A stretch of 64,000 nt of DNA, taken from positions 615,243 through 679,242 of the forward strand of contig NZ_AOLI01000019.1 in NCBI RefSeq assembly GCF_000336955.1, read 5' to 3'. The notes beneath the pieces were generated by a model. It made no database searches, was not told the origin of the DNA, and was given only the letters and a program-made list of their open reading frames with translations. The stretch comes from Haloferax larsenii JCM 13917. GTDB lineage: Archaea > Halobacteriota > Halobacteria > Halobacteriales > Haloferacaceae. Made by a program: the position numbers and the translations under genes. Below, piece after piece: positions 54,509 to 62,160 of this stretch. Within the stretch, counting starts at the first letter, position 1, and each line of letters opens with the position of its first letter.

Positions 54509-55864
54509 TTACCTTCGCCAGAACTCCACGGTGTTCGCGTCCACCGCGTGCAGCCAGTGAGGGGTCGTATAGTAAACGACTCCATCGGCGACTGCAGGCG
54601 AGCATCTGGACCCAATCGCCCCTAGCCGACGTTTGGGTGCTGCATCAAGCAGTGTTCCCGTCTCTCTGTCGAGTGCGACGAGCGTCCCGTACCCTCCGTC
54701 ACTGGTGTAGACGATATCGCCGACCACAACAGGGACACCCCATCCGGCAATCAAGCCCTGTTCGTCGTCAACCCAGTCGATTTTCGACGCCCCATCGCTT
54801 GCATCTCTGAATGCGCGCCACCGCTCGTCGCCGGTTTCAGCATCGATAGAAAGGAGATACCAGTCACTGGAGAGATAGAGTTCGTCACCGTCGTGAGAGA
54901 TACCACGGCTGGGCCACGCCCCTCCAATCGCCCGATTCCACACCGTTTCGCCCGTCGTGGCGTCGAGCGCGTACAGCCGGTAGTCGTCCGATTCAGCATC
55001 GGTGGCGACAAAGGCGACCCCATTCCGTACCGTCACCGGTGTGTCTGCGGGTATCTCCCGTTTCCACAGCACCGACCCGTCAGTGGCATCGAGAGCGACG
55101 ACTGTGCTCTGCCAAAACGAGACGAAGACCGTCCCATCTGCTGCTGTCGGACTAAACGTCTCGCCGGGAGCGTACGCCTCCGGTGTAAACCGCCACACTG
55201 AGCTTCCGTCCTCGGTATCGACTGCAAAGACTCCTGCCGAGCCAGCGGATTCACCTTCGTCGTCGCCGGTAGTAGACCCATAGGCACCGGTGTACGCCAC
55301 ACCATCGACGACTGCGGGGTGGCAGGTCCCTCCGAAGTCAGGACCTGTGTTTTCGAAGACCCACTGTTCGCGTCCGTCGAAATCGAGTGCCCGGAGGCCG
55401 CGGAACGTTTGGAGATAGAGCGCATCCTCCGTCGCCGTGAGCGAATCACCGTACCGACGGTTTTGTTCGGGCGTGTAGCGCTCTATCGACCGGGACCAGT
55501 GCTTCTCGCCGGTACTGGCGTCGTAGGCGCTGAGAAACGTCTCAGCTACCTCGCCGCTTAGCCCCCCGACCATCGTCCCGAGATACACCGTGTCACCGAC
55601 GACCACCGGGGACGTCTTGTTCCAGTCGCCGGGGAAAGCCGCTTTCCACCGTCGGTCGAGCGGTGGTTTCGGACCAGATACGTCTTCGGGCGCACCCGTG
55701 CGGGCAGCGTCGTAACCGCGGGTCGGCCACGACCCAGTGATTGTCGTGAACCGATTCGTTTCCGAACAGCCGGCTATCCCGGCGAGTGAGACCGCACCAA
55801 CCGTGGTGAGGAATTTCCGCCGAGAACTATCGGGGCCAGAACCGTCAGCGTTCGAGGAGGGCAT
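54509..55864 (-). CDS. PQQ-like beta-propeller lipoprotein
   Basis: A 451-residue secreted protein. The Tat/lipoprotein leader is SRRKFLTTVGAVSLAGIAGC, with the modified Cys near residue 33. The rest is repeats with tryptophan-docking motifs such as LYALDATTGETVWNRAI, VFAVDTEDGSSVWRF and LSIDAETGDERWRAF, a seven- or eight-bladed propeller. BamB-like proteins scaffold others; true PQQ dehydrogenase residues are not visible. It lies downstream of the divergent mrp gene. Confidence 0.87.
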   Translation of the reverse strand: MPSSNADGSGPDSSRRKFLTTVGAVSLAGIAGCSETNRFTTITGSWPTRGYDAARTGAPEDVSGPKPPLDRRWKAAFPGDWNKTSPVVVGDTVYLGTMVGGLSGEVAETFLSAYDASTGEKHWSRSIERYTPEQNRRYGDSLTATEDALYLQTFRGLRALDFDGREQWVFENTGPDFGGTCHPAVVDGVAYTGAYGSTTGDDEGESAGSAGVFAVDTEDGSSVWRFTPEAYAPGETFSPTAADGTVFVSFWQSTVVALDATDGSVLWKREIPADTPVTVRNGVAFVATDAESDDYRLYALDATTGETVWNRAIGGAWPSRGISHDGDELYLSSDWYLLSIDAETGDERWRAFRDASDGASKIDWVDDEQGLIAGWGVPVVVGDIVYTSDGGYGTLVALDRETGTLLDAAPKRRLGAIGSRCSPAVADGVVYYTTPHWLHAVDANTVEFWRR

Positions 55865-55994
55865 TAATGTTATTATTTCAACACTATCTCAAATTCTTTC
55901 TCCTTCGGAAGCGGTGACAGCAGCAGGGAATCACGGGCACTCTCCGACACCGGCTTACAAAACCCTTATCGGCCACACCGCCGGATGAACGGGC

Positions 55995-57035
55995 ATGGAC
56001 GAAGCCGACGTACGCGACCTCCTGCGTGCGGTCGAGGACCCTGACCTCGGAGACGACATCGTCTCGCTCGGACTGGTGAACGCCGTCGAAGTCGATGGCG
56101 ACACCGCCCGCATCTCGCTCGCGCTCGGGGCACCGTACTCCCCGTCGGAGACGAAAATCGGTCGTCGCATCCGCGAAGTGCTTTCGGACGAAGGGTTGGA
56201 GGCCGACCTCACCGCCAAGATTCCGACCGACCGCGACCCCGACGAGGAAGTCCTTCCGGGCGTCAAGAACATCATCGCCGTCGCGTCCGGAAAGGGCGGC
56301 GTCGGCAAATCGACCGTCGCGGTCAACCTCGCGGCCGGACTGTCGAAACTCGGCGCGCGCGTCGGTCTGTTCGACGCCGACATCTACGGCCCGAACGTCC
56401 CGCGGATGGTCGCCGCCGAGGAAGCCCCGCAGGCGACGCAAGACCAGACTATCGTCCCGCCGGAACGCTACGGGATGAAGCTCATGTCGATGGCGTTCCT
56501 CGTCGGCGAGGACGACCCCGTCATCTGGCGCGGTCCGATGGTCCACCAACTCCTCACGCAACTCGTCGAGGACGTAGAGTGGGGCAGTCTCGACTACCTC
56601 GTGCTCGACCTTCCGCCGGGAACGGGCGACACGCAACTGACGATTCTCCAGACGCTCCCGCTTACCGGTGCAGTCGTCGTCACGACCCCGCAGGACGTCG
56701 CGCTCGACGACGCGAACAAAGGACTTCGAATGTTCGGCAAGCACGACACGAACGTCCTCGGCATCGTCGAGAACATGAGCACGTTCCGCTGTCCGGACTG
56801 TGGCAACAGCCACGACATCTTCGGCGCGGGCGGCGGCCGCGACTTCGCCGCTTCGAACGACCTGCCGTTCCTCGGTGCGCTCCCGCTCGACCCCGCGGTT
56901 CGTGAGGGCGGCGACGGCGGCCGACCAATCGTCCTCGAAGACGAGAACGAGACGGCCGACGCCTTCCGCGTGATGACCGAGAACGTCGCCGACATGGTCG
57001 GCGTGGTACAGCGCCGTCCGATTAGCAAGCAATGA
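55995..57035 (+). CDS. apbC: Mrp/ApbC-type iron-sulfur carrier ATPase
   Basis: A 346-residue Mrp/Nbp35 P-loop ATPase delivering iron-sulfur clusters. Residues 1-85 are a MIP18/DUF59 domain (VEDPDLGDDIVSLGLVNAVE); the deviant Walker A is GKGGVGKSTVAVNLAAGL (about 98-115), and Walker B is DYLVLDLPPGTGD. FRCPDCGNSHDIFG supplies the CXXC that bridges a cluster between subunits. The next gene overlaps by 4 nt. Confidence 0.95.
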   Translation: MDEADVRDLLRAVEDPDLGDDIVSLGLVNAVEVDGDTARISLALGAPYSPSETKIGRRIREVLSDEGLEADLTAKIPTDRDPDEEVLPGVKNIIAVASGKGGVGKSTVAVNLAAGLSKLGARVGLFDADIYGPNVPRMVAAEEAPQATQDQTIVPPERYGMKLMSMAFLVGEDDPVIWRGPMVHQLLTQLVEDVEWGSLDYLVLDLPPGTGDTQLTILQTLPLTGAVVVTTPQDVALDDANKGLRMFGKHDTNVLGIVENMSTFRCPDCGNSHDIFGAGGGRDFAASNDLPFLGALPLDPAVREGGDGGRPIVLEDENETADAFRVMTENVADMVGVVQRRPISKQ

Positions 57036-57337
57036 GTGAGGAAACACCCGCAGAAAATGGGACGGACGCAGGCGACGAGACGCCCGCAGACGACGTGGAC
57101 TGGGAGATGGCCCCCGACTCGGACGCCGAGTTCCCGAACGACCCCGAGAAGGTCGAGTTCATCCGCGAAATCGCCGAGGACATCTACGGCGAGTCCTCCG
57201 AGAGCCGACAGGTGTCGGCCATCCTCTACCGCGTGAGCGACCTCTACGACCCCGAAGGCGATACGTCGCCCGAAGAAATCTACCTCAACGTCCGCCACAT
57301 CATGGATATCAAGGCGCAGGGCGGACTCGACCGCTAA
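57032..57337 (+). CDS. Uncharacterised acidic protein coupled to apbC
   Basis: A 101-residue protein. The first 40 residues are acidic and probably disordered. The rest is helical (EKVEFIREIAEDIYGESSES, then QVSAILYRVSDLYDPEGDTS and PEEIYLNVRHIMDIKAQGGL). It has no Cys. Translational coupling to apbC by a 4-nt overlap suggests a role with that carrier. Family not recognised. Confidence 0.75.
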   Translation: MSEETPAENGTDAGDETPADDVDWEMAPDSDAEFPNDPEKVEFIREIAEDIYGESSESRQVSAILYRVSDLYDPEGDTSPEEIYLNVRHIMDIKAQGGLDR

Positions 57338-57628
57338 GTCGCGGTCGCAGCCAACCCCCCTATCACTGGCTGATTTTTGAGACCCCATACCCCGCGTTGT
57401 TCGGCTTTTACTTTCACCCGCAGGAGGGAGATGATTCGTACGAATACGTCACCACCAAGGACGCAAGGTGTCGTGTCGTGTGTTTTTACTTTCACTCTGC
57501 ACCCGTGGGTCTCACTCTATGACGTTCTCTGTCGGCGCGTTAGAGACAGTATCAGAGGAGGAAACACAGCGTTGAACACGTTCTGACTCGACCGCGCCGG
57601 TTTTGGTTCCGGAGGCGCAAGCACGCGT
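57338..57628. other. Gap between the apbC pair and the DNA-glycosylase gene
   Basis: This 291-bp gap contains two copies of TTTTACTTTCAC (57406-57417 and 57484-57495), each placed like a promoter element. The first lies about 25 nt before an ATG with AGGAGGGAG nearby (57431-57586, a 51-codon ORF of un-haloarchaeal composition), and the second before an 18-codon ORF (57519-57575). I do not regard either ORF as established. Confidence 0.45.
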
Positions 57629-58264
57629 GTGGACGCCAATCAACGCCAGTTTCGGAACCCCTTCTCGATGGACGCCGAGTGCACCAACTGCGATGCGCTC
57701 TGTGAGGTGCGCGAGCAGGTCGTCCACGGCTACGGCGACGTAGGCGCGGAATTTCTGTTCGTCGGCGAGTCGCCGAGTGCGGGGGCAGAACGAACCGGCG
57801 TCCCCTTCACCGGCGACGACGCGGGGCAGCGAGTCCAGCGTATCCTCGGAGAACTGGGCTTTTCCCGGTCCGACCCGGACGCGGACGAACCGGACCTCCA
57901 GAACGTCTATCTCACCTACTTGACCCGGTGTCGGCACCCCGAGCGTGGGCCGACCGAGAACGAAATCACGACCTGCGAGCCGTTTTTGAACGCCGAGATT
58001 CGGATGATAAATCCGCACATCATCGTCCCCGTGGGACAGGCCGCACTGGAGGCGCTCGCGTTCGATTACACGACTCGCTCGCGGGACAGTTTCGATATCG
58101 ACGCGGAACACGCCACCACGATTCGCGGCCGCGGGTTCGAACTCGTTCCGATGAAAGCCCCCACCCGGCAAACCGACGCGGACACCGAAGCGTTCGTCAC
58201 GCACGTCATCGAGGAAGTGTTCGACCGCGACTACCGACAGACGAAGGGACGCCGGAGTCGCTGA
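57629..58264 (+). CDS. Iron-sulfur uracil-DNA glycosylase (family 4/5-like)
   Basis: A 211-residue UDG-superfamily protein. The cluster ligands are C18, C21, C101 and C116 (CX2C...CX14C), as in family 4 enzymes. Motif A reads FLFVGESPSAGAERTG, and VPFTGDDAGQRVQ and VPVGQAALEAL follow. It would remove uracil from DNA, important at high-GC and damage-prone conditions. The start is a GTG at 57629; an ATG at residue 14 is possible but would leave only four residues before the first Cys. Confidence 0.87.
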   Translation: MDANQRQFRNPFSMDAECTNCDALCEVREQVVHGYGDVGAEFLFVGESPSAGAERTGVPFTGDDAGQRVQRILGELGFSRSDPDADEPDLQNVYLTYLTRCRHPERGPTENEITTCEPFLNAEIRMINPHIIVPVGQAALEALAFDYTTRSRDSFDIDAEHATTIRGRGFELVPMKAPTRQTDADTEAFVTHVIEEVFDRDYRQTKGRRSR

Positions 58265-58316
58265 CTCGGCAACCGCAAGCGGCGGGTTGAAGGGTTCGCC
58301 GGGCAGAGAGACGTAC

Positions 58317-59072
58317 ATGACCGTCATCGCCGTACTCGCGGAGCCACCGCGGCCGGGATTGGTGCTGTCTGACCTCGCAGCGACGAGTCCGCTCTCAGAA
58401 GCGGCGGCCGCGGACCTGTACGCCGCGATGCTCAAGGACATCTGCGTCGCCGTCGAGCGCTCGGGTGGCGACCTCCTCGTGAACTACCTCCCCGACGACG
58501 AACTCCCCGAAGAGCTCGTGGGCGACACCAGCGCGGAGGCCGAGATTCGCGCCCTCGTTGCCGACGCCCTCGGCGGAACCGAAGACGTGCGATTCGAACC
58601 GCAGGTCGGGTCGACGTTCGCGGCCCGCGCTGGCAACACCGTCACGCACCTACTCGAAGAGGAAGCGGTCCACTCCGCCGCCGTGGTTCGCCCCGTCGTC
58701 CCGCAACTCGGCCGCACCCACATCGACAGCGCGGCGATGAAACTCCGCAGCACGCCGGTCGTCCTCGGTCCATCGACCGAAGGCCGGGTTCACTTCGCCG
58801 GCTTCCGCGACCCTATCGACTTCACCGACGCCTACGACACCCCGGAAGTTCAGACGCTCGCCGAGCGCGCCGACGAGGCGGACTTGGGTCTCGACTACAT
58901 CCCGATGCTTCCGGTCGTCGAGACCGGAGCGGACCTCGCGACGTTGGTTCCGATGCTCCGCTCACGCGTCGCCTCGGAGCGTGTCGTTCCCGAGCACACG
59001 ACGACATTCGTTTTCGAACGTGGACTCCGCGTCGAGGAGACGGATGCCGTTCTCGAACTCGTCGTCGACTGA
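58317..59072 (+). CDS. DUF2064-like glycosyltransferase-A-fold protein
   Basis: A 251-residue protein. The N-terminus (VIAVLAEPPRPGLVLSDLAA, then LSEAAAADLYAAMLKDICVA) and the later LRSTPVVLGPSTEGRVHFAGF resemble the DUF2064/TIGR04282 nucleotidyl-sugar transferase-like fold. A clear Asp-x-Asp metal site is missing. The start is the ATG at 58317; a start 10 codons upstream is weaker. Substrate unknown. It lies 52 nt after the glycosylase gene in the same direction. Confidence 0.7.
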   Translation: MTVIAVLAEPPRPGLVLSDLAATSPLSEAAAADLYAAMLKDICVAVERSGGDLLVNYLPDDELPEELVGDTSAEAEIRALVADALGGTEDVRFEPQVGSTFAARAGNTVTHLLEEEAVHSAAVVRPVVPQLGRTHIDSAAMKLRSTPVVLGPSTEGRVHFAGFRDPIDFTDAYDTPEVQTLAERADEADLGLDYIPMLPVVETGADLATLVPMLRSRVASERVVPEHTTTFVFERGLRVEETDAVLELVVD

Positions 59073-59119
59073 CCGAGAGCGACAACTCTTAGGTACCCCG
59101 TCTGAAAGTATCGGGCGAA

Positions 59120-59203
59120 GGTGGGATGGCGGAGTGGCCTAACGCGCCTGCCTTGAAAGCAGGTTTCCTCACGGAATCCTGGGTTCAAATCCCAGTCCCA
59201 CCG
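59120..59203 (+). tRNA. tRNA-Ser (TGA)
   Basis: An 84-nt class II tRNA: acceptor GGTGGGA/TCCCACC with discriminator G, anticodon stem CCTGC/GCAGG around CTTGAAA (anticodon TGA), variable arm and T arm CTGGGTTCAAATCCCAG. Its last 25 bases are repeated 130 bp downstream. Confidence 0.95.
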
Positions 59204-59218
59204 CATTCTCAGAGAACC

Positions 59219-59246
59219 GAGACGCGCAGTTTCATCTGCGCGTCTC
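59219..59246 (+). terminator. Perfect hairpin after tRNA-Ser
   Basis: GAGACGCGCAG-TTTCAT-CTGCGCGTCTC is an 11-bp stem with a 6-nt loop, 16 nt after the tRNA. It may end the transcript or be a scar of an integrated element. Confidence 0.45.
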
Positions 59247-59310
59247 CGGTGAACGTGTGCTGTGGTGATAGCTGGGATTTGAGCAGCGAGCAACGCGAAG
59301 CGTTGCGAGT

Positions 59311-59335
59311 GGGTTCAAATCCCAGTCCCACCGCA
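59311..59335 (+). repeat. Duplicated 3' end of tRNA-Ser (att-like)
   Basis: Identical to 59181-59205, covering the T arm, acceptor 3' strand and CA. The first 11 bases of the second copy also pair with CTGGGATTTGA at 59272-59282, across an inner CAACGC-gaa-GCGTTG hairpin. Duplicated tRNA 3' ends mark integrase attachment sites, but no integrase gene or cargo is present. Confidence 0.8.
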
Positions 59336-59370
59336 GTCTGCGAACGCGCGACCGAAGATAACCCGCGCCC

Positions 59371-60102
59371 TCAAAACCGATACGCCATCATCACTTCGTC
59401 GACGAACTCGTCGTCGATAGTGTAGTGTTCTCTGCGAATCGCCTCGGTGTCCCACCCGTGGTCGCCGAGGAACTCCATGGCGCGGTCGTTCGTCATGGGA
59501 ATGCTGTTGTAGACCTTGCGGAAGCCGTTTGCTTCCGCCCAATCGAGGCCGCGCTGGAGGAGCAAACTCCCGATACCCGAGCCACGGAAGTCCTCTTTGA
59601 CGCCGACGGTCTGCTGGGCGGTCTCCCGGACTTTCTCGACATGTGGGAGGTCGAGATGCGTCCACCCGACGACCTCGCCGTCGACGGTCGCGACGAAGAA
59701 CACCCGGGAAGCCACTCGGTTGTGGCGCGTGACAGCCTCCTCGTAGAGCAGTTGCTCGGCGATACCCTCGGCGATGACGTAGGTCTTCTCCGAGGTGACG
59801 TCCCGAATCGCGTCGATGAGCCCCTCGAAATCCTGCTGGCGACCCGGCCGGATGGTGACTACGCCCACGTCGGTCTGGTGTTCTTCGATTGCACCCACGT
59901 CGAGCGCTAACTGGAGTGTCCCGCCGTCCTCCTCCAGATATCCGCGCGTTTTTAGCCGGTCGAGTTCGGCCCCGAACTCGTCGGACGAGACGGGCGCGAT
60001 ATCGAGGAGCACGTTCCGCTTTGCGGTCCCGTGGCGCTCGACGTACTCGTAAATCCGCTTGCTGGCCTCTGATTCGAACGTTGGGTGCTCGGTCGCTCGC
60101 AT
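59371..60102 (-). CDS. Winged-helix/GNAT N-acetyltransferase (paralogue 2)
   Basis: A 243-residue paralogue of the protein at 5160-5894, the same two-domain build: winged helix (SKRIYEYVERHGTAKRNVLL) and GNAT (DFRGSGIGSLLLQRGLDWAE, then YNSIPMTNDRAMEFLGDHGW). The alignment begins at MRATEHP, which supports the ATG at 60102 over one 8 codons upstream. Both end EVMMA plus a short tail. It is convergent with tRNA-Ser. Substrate unknown; lysine acetylation is possible. Confidence 0.84.
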   Translation of the reverse strand: MRATEHPTFESEASKRIYEYVERHGTAKRNVLLDIAPVSSDEFGAELDRLKTRGYLEEDGGTLQLALDVGAIEEHQTDVGVVTIRPGRQQDFEGLIDAIRDVTSEKTYVIAEGIAEQLLYEEAVTRHNRVASRVFFVATVDGEVVGWTHLDLPHVEKVRETAQQTVGVKEDFRGSGIGSLLLQRGLDWAEANGFRKVYNSIPMTNDRAMEFLGDHGWDTEAIRREHYTIDDEFVDEVMMAYRF

Positions 60103-60206
60103 ACTCCCCTGAAGATAGGGGGCCATCCGTATATTTCTTGTTCAATGCCATCATATAGCAAGCTTCGGATACCGCTGCGGGCAAGTGGGTGAGTTTGCAG
60201 GCGAGT

Positions 60207-60246
60207 GAACAGACGGGCGGACGGGCGAACAGACGGGCAGACAGAC
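60207..60246. repeat. 20-bp tandem repeat, two copies
   Basis: GAACAGACGGGCGGACGGGC and GAACAGACGGGCAGACAGAC lie end to end in the gap between the acetyltransferase promoter and the DUF21 gene. This is simple-sequence DNA. Confidence 0.75.
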
Positions 60247-60269
60247 GAGGGGCGGGCGAACTGCTCGGG

Positions 60270-60788
60270 TCACTCCAGATACGGGGCCTCAATCGTGCTT
60301 TCGCCGTTGATGAGCGTGTTCATGCGGCGCGTAATCCCGTCGAAGATGACGATAAGTGGAAAGAGCAGAATTTCGACGACGCGGATGACCGGGGCGACGA
60401 CCATCGCCCACCTCTCGGCGTTTCCGAGACCGAACGACTTGGGAACGATTTCTCCGAACACGAGGATGACGAAGCTAGTGATGAGCGTCGTTGCGACGAC
60501 CGCGGGGCCGGGCGGGAGGTAGCTGACGACCAGCACCGTCACGATACTGGAAATCGCGATGTTCACGACGTTGTTTCCGACGAGGAGTGTCACGAGCAGT
60601 CGGTGCGGGTCGTCGGAGAGTGCGGCGAGTGTGGTCGCTCGGGAGTCACCGGTTGCTTCCGCTTGCTGTCGAATCCACTCCCGAGGCAGTGAGAAGATGG
60701 CCGTCTCAGAACTGGAAAAGAACGCGCTACACAGCAGCAACAGTGCGATTGCGGCAAGGTTGACGGCGAGGAAAGTAGGCGTTGTCAT
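60270..60788 (-). CDS. Stand-alone DUF21 (CNNM-like) membrane protein
   Basis: A 172-residue protein holding only the transmembrane domain of the CorC/CNNM family: AAIALLLLCSAFFSSSETAIFS is the signature first helix, followed by LLVTLLVGNNVVNIAISSIV and FVILVFGEIVPKSFGL. The CBS pair and CorC_HlyC domain found in full-length members are missing, and the frame ends with a stop followed by unrelated sequence. It may act in Mg or Co transport with a partner. The start is the ATG at 60788. Confidence 0.82.
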   Translation of the reverse strand: MTTPTFLAVNLAAIALLLLCSAFFSSSETAIFSLPREWIRQQAEATGDSRATTLAALSDDPHRLLVTLLVGNNVVNIAISSIVTVLVVSYLPPGPAVVATTLITSFVILVFGEIVPKSFGLGNAERWAMVVAPVIRVVEILLFPLIVIFDGITRRMNTLINGESTIEAPYLE

Positions 60789-60917
60789 ACTCGTAGCTGT
60801 ATGAGCGGCGCAAAAAATCACTAGCCGCGCTGGAAACGTCTCTCCGCTCGGTGAATCTCGCATGACAGATACCAACAAATGCGTAACGGCTTTGAATCGG
60901 CCTGCCAACACTCGGAT

Positions 60918-61238
60918 ATGGATTGGCCACACGACCCCGACGGTGAGAAAGGAAGCGAAGGCGGACGGAAGTACGGCCAGGCGATTATCGCGAAGAAAAT
61001 CGACGAAGAAGAGGACTTCCCGCTGAACAAGGCGGAGTTCGTCGACGAATTCGGTGACGAACCCATCCGACTCGACCACGAGCGCGTCGTCTCGCTGTCG
61101 GAAATCTTCGAGCACGTCGAAGGTGAGGAGTTCGGCGGCTTCGTCGAATTCCACAAAGCGGTCGGCAAAGCGATGCGCGAAAACGACTTCTGGTTCTACG
61201 AAGGCGCAGAACAGTTCGTCAATAACTCGACCGCGTAA
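60918..61238 (+). CDS. Uncharacterised haloarchaeal protein, 106 aa
   Basis: An acidic 106-residue protein starting MDWPHDPDGEKGSEGGRKYG. The core is EDFPLNKAEFVDEFGDEPIR and VSLSEIFEHVEGEEFGGFVE, ending with a FHKAVGKAMRENDFWFYEGA helix that suggests a compact DNA- or protein-binding fold. No metal or catalytic motif is visible. Single gene between DUF21 and udk. I do not recognise the family with certainty. Confidence 0.72.
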   Translation: MDWPHDPDGEKGSEGGRKYGQAIIAKKIDEEEDFPLNKAEFVDEFGDEPIRLDHERVVSLSEIFEHVEGEEFGGFVEFHKAVGKAMRENDFWFYEGAEQFVNNSTA

Positions 61239-61302
61239 TTTCCCGTCTCTTCTCTCGGTTCGACGAACGCTCGCAAAACGCGAGCAGAGCGGCACAACCG
61301 AC

Positions 61303-61986
61303 TCAGTCGAACGAAGTACGTTCTTTGACTTCCTGCTCGATGGCTTCGCGCTCCCACGTGCGCGTGGTGCCGCCTTCGACCTCGGCTTGCACCTTCTCTT
61401 CGAGGAGCGTGACCGCGACGCTGTTTGCCCCTTCGGGGATGATGAGGTCGGCGTGCTTCTTCGTCGGTTCGATGAACTGCTCGTGCATCGGTTTGACCGT
61501 CGAGAGATACTGGTCGATGACGCCCTGTAAGTCGCGGCCGCGGTCGATAGCGTCGCGCTGGATGCGCCGAAGGATACGAACGTCGGCGTCGGTCTCGACG
61601 TAGAGCCGAAGGTCGAGCATCTCGTTGACCTGCTCGTCGTAGAGTGCGAGAATTCCTTCGAGGATGATGACGTCGGTCGGTTCGACCGTCACGCGCTCGG
61701 GCTTTCGGTTGTGAATCTCGAAATCGTACTGCGGCATCTCGACGGCCCTGCCTTCCAGCAGTTCCGCCAGTTGCTCGCGAAGGAGGTCCCACTCGAACGC
61801 CGAAGGGTGGTCGTAGTTGACCTGCTCGCGTTCGGCCATCTCGAGGTGGCTCTGGTCTTTGTAGTAGTTATCAATCGGGATTCGGGTGACTGACTCACCG
61901 ACGTTCTCCGTGATGAGTCGGGCCACAGTCGTCTTACCGGCACCGCTGCCCCCGGCGATACCGATGACGAACGACGGGATGGTCAT
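61303..61986 (-). CDS. udk: Uridine kinase
   Basis: A 227-residue P-loop kinase phosphorylating uridine or cytidine. GIAGGSGAGKTTVARLI is the Walker A, DNYYKDQSHL the substrate loop, VNYDHPSAFEWDLL and VIILEGILALYDEQV the core, with YLSTVKPMHEQFIEPTKKHA as the lid region. It acts in pyrimidine salvage. The C-terminal GGTTRTWEREAIEQEVKERT is a charged tail. Confidence 0.94.
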   Translation of the reverse strand: MTIPSFVIGIAGGSGAGKTTVARLITENVGESVTRIPIDNYYKDQSHLEMAEREQVNYDHPSAFEWDLLREQLAELLEGRAVEMPQYDFEIHNRKPERVTVEPTDVIILEGILALYDEQVNEMLDLRLYVETDADVRILRRIQRDAIDRGRDLQGVIDQYLSTVKPMHEQFIEPTKKHADLIIPEGANSVAVTLLEEKVQAEVEGGTTRTWEREAIEQEVKERTSFD

Positions 61987-62141
61987 CGAACGAAAAACAC
62001 CCGCGAATGGGTTTGAACGCAGCGATTCTCAGCGTCTCTCGCGTTAGTATATAAAACGCGGTGTTTGTCTGTACCTAACATACAATTCTCGTACCGCCGT
62101 ATCCCGCAATTGGAGCGGGTTACGAACTGCTGAGAGTTAAA

Positions 62142-62149
62142 TTTATAAA
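62142..62149 (+). promoter_or_regulatory. TATA box of the substrate-binding protein gene
   Basis: TTTATAAA is centred about 27 nt before the second in-frame ATG (62173), so a leaderless mRNA would start there and not at the upstream ATG at 62161. Confidence 0.55.
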
Positions 62150-62160
62150 CCGCTCTCACC

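Noticed and set aside
57377..57586. 69-codon ORF in the apbC-glycosylase gap
   Set aside because: The product is Arg/Thr-rich, not acidic, and shows no family features. It is kept only as a remark in the gap entry.
59272..59335. A second complete tRNA-Ser
   Set aside because: Only the 3' 25 bases are repeated; no anticodon arm or D arm precedes them.
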